From NCBI GenBank assembly GCA_001584585.1, contig LSYV01000225.1, positions 17,638-32,793 of the forward strand: 15,156 nucleotides of DNA. The letters run 5' to 3'. The notes beneath the pieces are model-generated. The model had not been told where the DNA came from, did no database searches, and saw only the letters and a program-made list of their open reading frames with translations. The translations under genes and the position numbers were made by a program. The stretch is from Gonium pectorale (lineage: Eukaryota > Chlorophyta > Chlorophyceae > Chlamydomonadales > Volvocaceae). The number at the start of each line of letters is the position of its first letter. Within the stretch, counting starts at the first letter, position 1. This document shows positions 8,838 through 15,156 of the stretch, piece after piece.

Positions 8838-8919
8838 CCATGTCCGCTCACCAACAGCGCACCCTCGCCCAGAGCACAGCGCATCGGGGCTGCAGCGAGT
8901 CTTCCACCGCCCCCGCCCA

Positions 8920-10882
8920 TCACACATCGTCCCACGCGCCCAGCCCTACCTGCTCATCGGGCCACCGCTGCTTGAGCAGTCGGAAAATCTCCCGCGTCCT
9001 CCGCTGGTCCGACGGCCTCAGCTTACGCCTGTAGGGCCGGACCGGCCTGTAGGGCCGGCCTGTAGGGCCGGCCTGTAGGGCCGGCCACGGCTCCCCAGCC
9101 GCCGCCGCCCGGGCGGCGCCGTAGCTGACGGGGCAGCCCGCCTCCAGCAGCAGCCATCGTAGCACCTCCGCGGACGCGTTAAAGAGGACGGCGTGGCAGA
9201 AGACATCCCCATCCGGCCCCCACGGGAAGCCAAGCGCCAGGAAGCAGCGCAATATGTCCAAAGCGCAGTGGGTGCAGGCCGATTTGTAGGCGCTGCCGTC
9301 CGCCTGTCCAAGCGGGGCAGCCGAGGGTGCGTGAGGGCGCCAGACCAGGAGCGCATACAATGGGTCAAATCAGATTGCGCAAATAGGAGAGGCGCTGGCG
9401 TAAGTGAAAGCAAAAAAATAGCCAGGGCCATCGAGGGTCCAGAGGTCAATGGACCAACCCGTAAGCCCCCACAGCATAACACACGGCCACATTGCCGCGG
9501 GCCCCACCGGGCGCCCTGCCGACGGTACGCTCTACCCGAGGCTTCCACCACGGCTGGCTTACCGGCACGGGGCAGCCCGCCGCAACTAGCCACTCCAGGG
9601 CGACCTCGCAGCCTGATGCCGCAACGCCCGAGTACGCTGTCGAGTCCCAGGCACAGCCGCGCTCGCGCAGCCATGCCATCAGCTTCACGCTGCCAGACCA
9701 AGCCGCGGAGTGGAACAGCTGCGGCTCCAGCCCGATCGCCTCCACGCCGAACGTCTCCACCAGCCACACCAGCGCCCGCAGCTGCTTGCGCGTAGCGGCG
9801 GCGCTGGCAACGTGGGGCACGTCGAATAGGCACCCGGCGCCGTGCAGCACCTGCAGCGCCGACACGTGTCCGCACTGGGCGGCCGTGGCGGCTATGCTAC
9901 TGCTCATCGCGGCCGGGTCCCCCACCTCCGTTAGCAGGAACACCAGCGCGGCCGAGCTGCCGGCCTCAGCGGCATTGTGCAGCGCAGATATGTCGAGCGG
10001 GTAGCCTCGGTCCCGCAGCCAGGCCAGGCGGGCCGGCGCGTCGGGGCGGGCGGCCGCTGCCTTGCACCAGCGGAACTCATCCTCGTTGCGAGGACAGCCC
10101 TGGGACTCCAGCCACTCCACCTTGGCAGCCCAGTCGGGAGTGGCGCTGCGGATGGCGGCAGCTATGATGTTGCATTTCTGGGGGGCGCTGGGCGGGCCCC
10201 AGCGCTCCCAGGTGCGCTGTAGCGTGGGCAGGTCGCAGCCCTCGGCTGCGGCGGGCACCAGTGCGTCCGCAGGGGCCGCTGACCCCCCCGAGAGCCTCCC
10301 GCCTCCCGCCGATAGCTCTGGGGTCATGCGCTGCAGCAGCCACTCCGCCAAGCTCACGTTGCCAGCGCGAAGCGCTCCTGCGACCTCGTGCCAGCCGACG
10401 CGCGTGCAGGTCCCGCTCGCGAGCAGCCACTCGCACAGGTGGGCATGGCCGCCGCCCGCGGCTGCAGCCAGCACGACGTCGCACGCGCCGATGCGCTCAC
10501 GCAGCCATTGGCAAGCGCCCATATGCCCAGCTGCTGCCGCTGCACAAAAGGCGCCAACTTTTGGGGGGCAGACTTGGACCGCCACCTCGAGGTTTGGCAC
10601 AACGCCGCTGGCCGCCGTGAGGCGCACCAGTTTCTGACGTTCGCACGGTGTGATTGTGCGTGCGGCGCCCGGCGCGAGCCACTTGGCCGCAAAGGCGTGC
10701 GGCGGCACCGGCTGCAAGAGCCAAATGGTCGTGTGATCGGGGCCGCTGTATTTTGCGGCTGTGGCCTTGTTGACCTGGCGAAAGCTGGCTGCAACGTCGT
10801 TGCGGTCCATGAAGCTGACGATATGCTCCTGCAACTCGGCAGGCAGCTGCGGCCAGCTGAAAGTGTCGCTCAAAACAGGCAT
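8920..10882 (-). CDS. F-box-like / ankyrin-repeat protein (volvocine expanded family)
   Basis: There are two exons, 10882-9563 and 9303-8920, giving 567 residues. The donor is CCG|GTAAGC, the acceptor TGGACAG|GCG, phase 0, with a 259-bp intron. Residues about 12-45 (LPAELQEHIVSFMDRNDVAA.. to RQVNK) resemble an F-box, the motif that links substrate receptors to SKP1 in SCF ubiquitin ligases. Residues about 110-505 carry degenerate ankyrin-type units of the form AAxxGHxxxLxWLxxxGC, for example GHMGACQWLRERIGAC and SGSVKLMAWLRERGCAWD. Exon 2 carries the family's closing ADGSxY..LRC..LGFPWGPDG..VLRWLLLEAGCPV unit. A substrate-receptor role is an inference, and no substrate can be named. The start at 10882 is the only ATG that includes the whole F-box-like segment. 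The C-terminus (about residues 515-567) follows a 13-bp tandem repeat and is unlike the paralogue, so its frame may vary. Confidence 0.85.
9028..9084. repeat. 13-bp tandem repeat inside exon 2 of the ankyrin gene
   Basis: The unit CCTGTAGGGCCGG is found at 9028-9040, then after five extra bases at 9046-9058, 9059-9071 and 9072-9084, all identical. On the coding (minus) strand it is translated as PALQAGPTGRPYRPVRPYRR, each copy in a different frame because 13 is not a multiple of three. Gain or loss of a single copy would change the protein end. Confidence 0.92.
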
Positions 10883-12567
10883 TCTTGCCTTGCTGTGGGA
10901 GATTGCGTCACGCTTCAGGTTTCATAGAGCATCACAAGCAGCGCGCGTGCATGTGAGAAGGCAGCTCATCGCCTTGTTCCCCAGTTCATATCAGATGGCT
11001 TATCAGCAGAAAGAAAAACATCGTGTACAGCGCCGTACCGATCACGCATTGAACATTACACCCAAACCAAACATGGAAACCCCTTGCCCAAAAGAGGAGG
11101 AACAAGAGAGAAGTGGTCCCCCGGCGGTCCCACGGTGGTCCCACTTGTGAAGTTGTCGCCGAGTGCTGGCTAGGTCCGAGGGGACAGTGCATAAGGAGCA
11201 GCAGGGCCATACGCCGCACTCACCCCGGGCTCTTCCCACAGACGCCACAGCAGTGCGTCAGTGGCCCTGATCTCGGCAATCAAGCCTCCGCACACATGGC
11301 TGGGCTGGCATCAGGGTTACATCAGCTGCCGCTAGGATGCTTGCTAGCTCGCCCTGCTCGCCCGGTTGGTCCTGTCGTGTCCTATCATTATCTGGGCACG
11401 CCGTTATGCATTCCCACCCACACAGCCTGCCTTCAACCAGCAGGCGCGCCTTTCTCAGCTGCCAGTGATCTAGTAACGAGATGAGCTCTAGTTACGCAAC
11501 GGCCCTGTCGCTGCGGTGCTGTTCTTCATGCCGCACACAGGCGGCAAGAGGACGCGCACGATCGTGCGCACAACAAGGACGAGCAGGTAGCGGACAGTAC
11601 GAAGTTGCCGCTAACGGACAAGGCGCAGAGCACTGGCGGCAAGAGCTCGTCGGCTGCCGATGTCGCATCCACGCATGACCGCGGAGGAGCACACTCAACT
11701 TGGTGACCGCCTGGTCCTGTGTGGGGTGTGGCTCATTGCTTGCCGCACCAGCACGCTTTCGGTACGGGATTCAAGGACAACTATTTTTGTGAGCTTGCTT
11801 CAGCGCTGCAGCAGAGCTGGTGCCGCAGGGCGACGCTACCTCCTGCTGTGCCAGATCAGGGTCTAGGACGATTTGGGTGGGTCTTCTTGCGATGCATTAC
11901 AAAAGAGCCTCACCACCAGCGAACGGAGTGTGAGTCGGGCGCCATACCCGCAGTAGCCCAGAGGGCACTGGCACCGCCCTGTCGTGCAGATAAGGCGGCG
12001 TGACCCCAGCGCGCTGCGATGCTACATAAGCAGAGCTGCACGACAACCATAACAACGCCGTAGCTTACCCCTTAGCACTTACGCACATACACCGACATGT
12101 ACGATGTGAACGAACGTGCACAATTTGGTGAAGCCGGCTGCCAATTGGCCGGTTCAGACAACGGTGCTCTAGTTTCACATGCCCATATCAGGTACCGTGC
12201 GTCTTAGAGCTACCGCTGCCTCTGCAACAGCACACCACGCGCGCCGGAATCGCTGCCTGTCTGGTCTTACCCAAACCCCTGGAGTTATTGCCACAGGCGT
12301 GCAGGGGTCAAGCCCGTACTGCTTGGCCAACGGCTTATAGTTGTCCTGACTGGAATTCACGTGGAACCCCAAACACGGCTCTAACCAGTTACCTTGCCAG
12401 CAAAGCCCTCGAGTCACACCCCAATGCAATTCCTAGATCTCCTGAAGCAAGCCTCCGCTCCTGGCCCTCTATTATTCGTCGCATTTACCCGCCTGGAATG
12501 TTCCTGCATCACATACGGAGAAGCCTCGGCACCTGGACCAGCATCGTCCACTCACACGCCGCGGACT
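10883..12567. other. Spacer between the two ankyrin genes
   Basis: This is about 1.7 kb holding the 5' flank of the first ankyrin gene and the 3' flank of the second. It is less GC-rich than the genes. Open frames are short. Two read somewhat like protein but have no recognised family: plus strand from the ATG at 11660 or 11675 (MTAEEHTQLGDRLVLCGVWL..), and minus strand 12429-12175 (..NYKPLAKQYGLDPCTP..). No tRNA, transposon end or convincing promoter motif was found. The nearest TGTAA on the minus strand after the second gene's stop is at 11901-11897, about 670 nt away. Confidence 0.55.
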
Positions 12568-14384
12568 CTATGCCTGACGCCGGGCAGCTTCGGATCGGAC
12601 CCACGCCGGCACGCGCCGCCTGGCCGTGATCAAGGCAGGGCCCGCCTCTGCGTCGCTTGCCGCCATCTCCGCTGTCGCCATGGCTGTTGTCCAGTTCACC
12701 GGGCAGCCCACCGCCAGCAGCCACGTCAGAACCGGCAGGCCGCAGACTGGGATGCTGGCGTTGAAGACGATTCCGGAGGGGCCCCAAGGGCAGCGTAGCC
12801 GCACCAGGCACAGCATGATGCTGATGGCCTTCCCGTCGGCTGCGGTGGCCAAAGGGCTGCCGTCCGCCTGTGGGGCGGGCGGAGCACCCAACAACCCCGT
12901 GAGCAAACTCGCCAGAAAGGCACAAAAAGTCATCAGCACATATAAATGTATGAACGTTGTATTGTGGTGCTTGACATGGGCAAGCCCAAGCTCAGGATGT
13001 CTGGGCCGCCGGGTCACCGTCAGGGTTTCAAGCAGTCCAGCGGCGCGTTACCCCGCAACCCACCGGCATGGGGCAACCCGAGTTCGCCAGCCACTCCAGC
13101 GCCGCCTCGGAGCCTGACTCTGTGCCACCCTCGAATGCGCTGCCGTCCCAGGCGCAGCCGCGCCTGATCAGGTAGCCCATCAGCTCCACGCTGCCTGACT
13201 GCGCCCCGGCCCGGAAGAGTGCCTCGTCCAGCGGCACTCCCAGATTTACCGTCTTGATCAGCCAGGAGAGCGTAGCCGAACGATTGTTGGCTGCCGCCTC
13301 CCTGCTGACCTTGGTAGCGTCAAAGGACAGCTTGTTGGCGTGCAGTGCTTGCAGGACCTGCAGGTGGCCGCTTGCCGCAGCTTCTCTGGCGCGAGGCGTG
13401 AAGGTTTTTTTTATCATGATGCAAGACCAGAGCCATGAAGACCGCCGCATCGGCGTTGCCCTCCGCTGCTGCCGCCACTCCTGCTTTTTCGATATTGTCG
13501 CTGCTGCCGAGCAGGTAGTCCCGTTCCAACAGCCAGCCGAAGCGGTCCATTGCGTCGAGCTCCTCCGCTGCTGCGGCGTAGGCATCGCAGCTGCGCGGAA
13601 AGCCCCGTGACTCGAGCATCTCAAGCTTCTCGCGCCAGTCATCCTTGGAGCTGCCCGCGGCAGCGCACACGACGTCCTCCTGCCACCGCTGCTGCTCCTC
13701 CTCGTGCTCCTGGTCCCCTCCTTCGACGATGCAGCGCTGCGTCAAGAAGCGATTCATGGCCGCCAGGTTGCAGCCGCTGGCTACTGCTGGCGCAAGTCTC
13801 CGCATGGCTGCGCTTCCCGGGTTGCGGGCTGCCGTGGGGAACTGCCCCACCATGTACTCCAAGACGTTAAAGTGCCCGCCCCGCGCTGCCTGCTTGGCGC
13901 CTTCGAAGGCATCGTAGGACCTCCCACGGCGCGTCATCTCCTCATGCAGGTCCTTGCACAGCTGCAGGTTGCCGCCCTCCGCGGCGCCTTGAATTGCGGC
14001 CGACATCATTCTAGGCCCGCCGAGCTCCTCAAGCAGCAAGCTGGTGCTGAAATGCCCCGCCAAGCCAGCGGCGTTTGCTGCCTCCAGAGGTAGAGGACAA
14101 GAAGCGGCGGGGGCCGCAATGACCAAGTTTGCATCAGCGCCGCTCGCAGCCATAAGGTACAGCAGCTTCTCGCGCTGCGCCAGCGTCAGCTGACGCATGG
14201 CGCCCTTGCGGAAGTCCCATTTCCATGCAAAGAAGTGGAAGGGCACTGGCTGCGATAGCCGAACGGTAGTGAATTCGGGTGTGCCGAGCGCAGCCGCGGT
14301 GTCCTTGTTGACGAAGCGCAGGTTGCAGGCGACGTCATTGCTCGGCAACGAGTGCGCTATTTTTTCTATAATGTCAGGGAACCA
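12568..14384 (-). pseudogene. F-box-like / ankyrin-repeat paralogue with frame disruption (probable pseudogene)
   Basis: Homology to the first ankyrin gene starts near 14384 (WFPDIIEKIAHSLPSNDVAC.., then RFVNKD, the F-box-like region). It runs in one frame to about 13413 (..FMALVLHHD) and then resumes one base further on (KTFTPRAREAAASGHLQVLQ..) as far as the CPMP donor at 13064. Exon 2 is 12867-12568 (ADGSPLATAADG.. to ARRQA, stop TAG). The intron 12868-13063 (CCG|GTGGGT, CCACAG|GCG, phase 0) interrupts the same codon position as in the neighbour. There are two defects. The frame change falls at an A8 run (13412-13405). There is also no in-frame ATG between TAG at 14420-14418 and the conserved region. 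Total coding content (about 530-540 residues) is close to the neighbour's 567, so decay, if real, is recent. An assembly error in the A8 run plus an unseen 5' exon could instead make this an intact gene. Confidence 0.75.
13405..13412 (-). other. A8 homopolymer at the frame break of the second ankyrin gene
   Basis: Eight T's on the plus strand are read as GAT AAA AAA AAC on the minus strand. The upstream frame continues into NLHASRQ and a stop at 13320. The homologous protein continues in the frame that reads AAA AAA ACC TTC ACG. The two frames differ by one base exactly at this run. Confidence 0.85.
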
Positions 14385-14420
14385 TATGTAGGCAACCTCG
14401 AGGACTCGGTCAAACTTCTA

Positions 14421-15156
14421 TGTGCAAGCTGTTGAAGACTGCCCTCTATAATGGGCCCTCTGCATGCTTGAATGTCGTGAGCAGAGCCGGGAGCAACGTC
14501 TCAGATCTGTCGCAGATTTTGATCCGAGTTGGATCCTAGGATGAAAACCGCCACTCACAGTAAGCCATAAGCGACTTGTTTCTATGCCACATGACCGTAC
14601 AGTATGTTGAGGCATGGCCTTGTAGGGACGTCCCATGCAGGGTAAACGGAACAACGTAGCATGCTCGCCGCGACAAGCGTTTTTCGGGGTTCGGGGAGAG
14701 TATGGGTATGCTCAGAAGGGCGTGGTAGGGTGCAGCAGGTTTCGGATACGGTTTCGGACGCTCTCACGGATTACGCCGTAGCTCTTGGGCCTGTCTGCTC
14801 GACTCCGTCGCCCTCCATTTTTTTTTTTCTGTGGAAAGGTTACAGGCGGAGAGGCGAGAAAGGGCGCAGACAGCGGGAGGGACATGCAGCCCTCCCGTGA
14901 TGAGAACCACCGAAACCCTGCCCTAACTACAGTGCACCACGGCGGCCAAGACCAAATACCGACGGCTCCATGCTTTGTACCGGGCACCCTACTGGACGCA
15001 CCCTCGAGGCGCACCCTCGGGGCAGGTGGCCTTTCCTGTCTTTGTTTTACTTTCTTGCACAGGGACCTGCAGCACCACTGCGCACTGCCAGCTGTCTGAC
15101 TCACTCTGTACAACAAGGGCCAACGTGCCCGCTACGCCATCGCGCGGACAGGGCTC
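14421..15156. other. Right-edge interval, no supported gene
   Basis: This is about 0.74 kb upstream of the second ankyrin paralogue. It contains a T11 run at 14818-14828, a short direct repeat GGTTTCGGA (14740-14748 and 14752-14760), and two GCACCCTCG copies near 14998-15020. A TATA-like ATTATAGAGG lies on the minus strand near 14450. A possible tiny first exon for the ankyrin paralogue is ATGGCTTACT|GTGAGT at 14568-14553. No ORF here has recognisable protein content. Confidence 0.5.

Larger units (their letters stand above)
6533..8919. other. Gene-poor interval, no supported gene
   Basis: This is about 2.4 kb between the tentative FAM221 stop and the 3' end of the first ankyrin gene. Several GC-driven open frames exist on both strands, but none gives a recognisable family or clear exon structure. 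Small items seen: a 73-codon plus-strand frame from the ATG at 6624 (MDPATLLPYADRPRAA..), AATAAA at 6847-6852, a run of CCCTA repeats near 7416-7432, a cluster of small hairpins at 7458-7510, and a protein-like frame at 8553-8837. The 3' UTRs of both flanking genes should fall inside this interval. Confidence 0.6.

Noticed and set aside
8302..9078. 258-codon plus-strand open frame
   Set aside because: Arg/Pro/His-rich and low complexity, overlaps the real minus-strand exon at its 3' end, and has no exon-like boundaries.
9193..10637. Plus-strand open frames opposite the first ankyrin gene
   Set aside because: They are shadows of the minus-strand CDS. Translations are Ala/Pro/Ser/Arg-rich with no family content.

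Overview
The window looks like nuclear DNA of a volvocine green alga (Chlamydomonas/Volvox/Gonium type). The reasons are a high GC content, coding exons with codon third positions dominated by G and C, short GT-AG introns of roughly 100-420 bp, homopolymeric Gly/Ala/Gln/Pro/Ser tracts inside proteins, and ankyrin-type genes of the divergent '..GHLxxLxWLRxxGC..' form that is expanded in this lineage. No bacterial-style operons, tRNA, rRNA, CRISPR array or intact transposon was seen. The genus assignment is an inference.

Left block (1-6532): two divergently transcribed genes share a ~0.7 kb spacer. On the minus strand is a poly(A)-specific ribonuclease (PARN, DEDDh family). Its exons are 3295-2900, 2710-2564, 2243-1611 and 1190-<1, it has a basic presequence that looks like an organelle transit peptide, and it runs off the left edge of the window. 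On the plus strand is a FAM221-family protein with a Cys/His-rich, probably zinc-binding core. Its exons are 3980-4075, 4192-4388, 4654-4816, 5171-5349 and 5689-6532. The last intron appears to be a GC-AG intron, and the last exon encodes a long disordered tail.

Middle block (6533-8919): about 2.4 kb with no gene I can support. It holds small palindromes, a short open frame whose translation looks protein-like (8553-8837), and a possible TGTAA polyadenylation signal belonging to the gene to its right.

Right block (8920-14.4 kb): two tandem minus-strand paralogues encode F-box-like plus ankyrin-like repeat proteins. The first (10882-8920, two exons) looks intact, although its last exon carries a 13-bp tandem repeat that is read through in changing frames. 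The second (about 14384-12568) has the same domain order and an intron at the same codon, but it has a one-base frame disruption at a run of eight A's and no in-frame ATG in its visible 5' exon, so I treat it as a probable pseudogene. The last ~0.7 kb has no recognisable gene.

The two blocks have no obvious functional link. PARN and FAM221 may share a bidirectional promoter. The ankyrin pair is a local duplication with one copy decaying or mis-sequenced.
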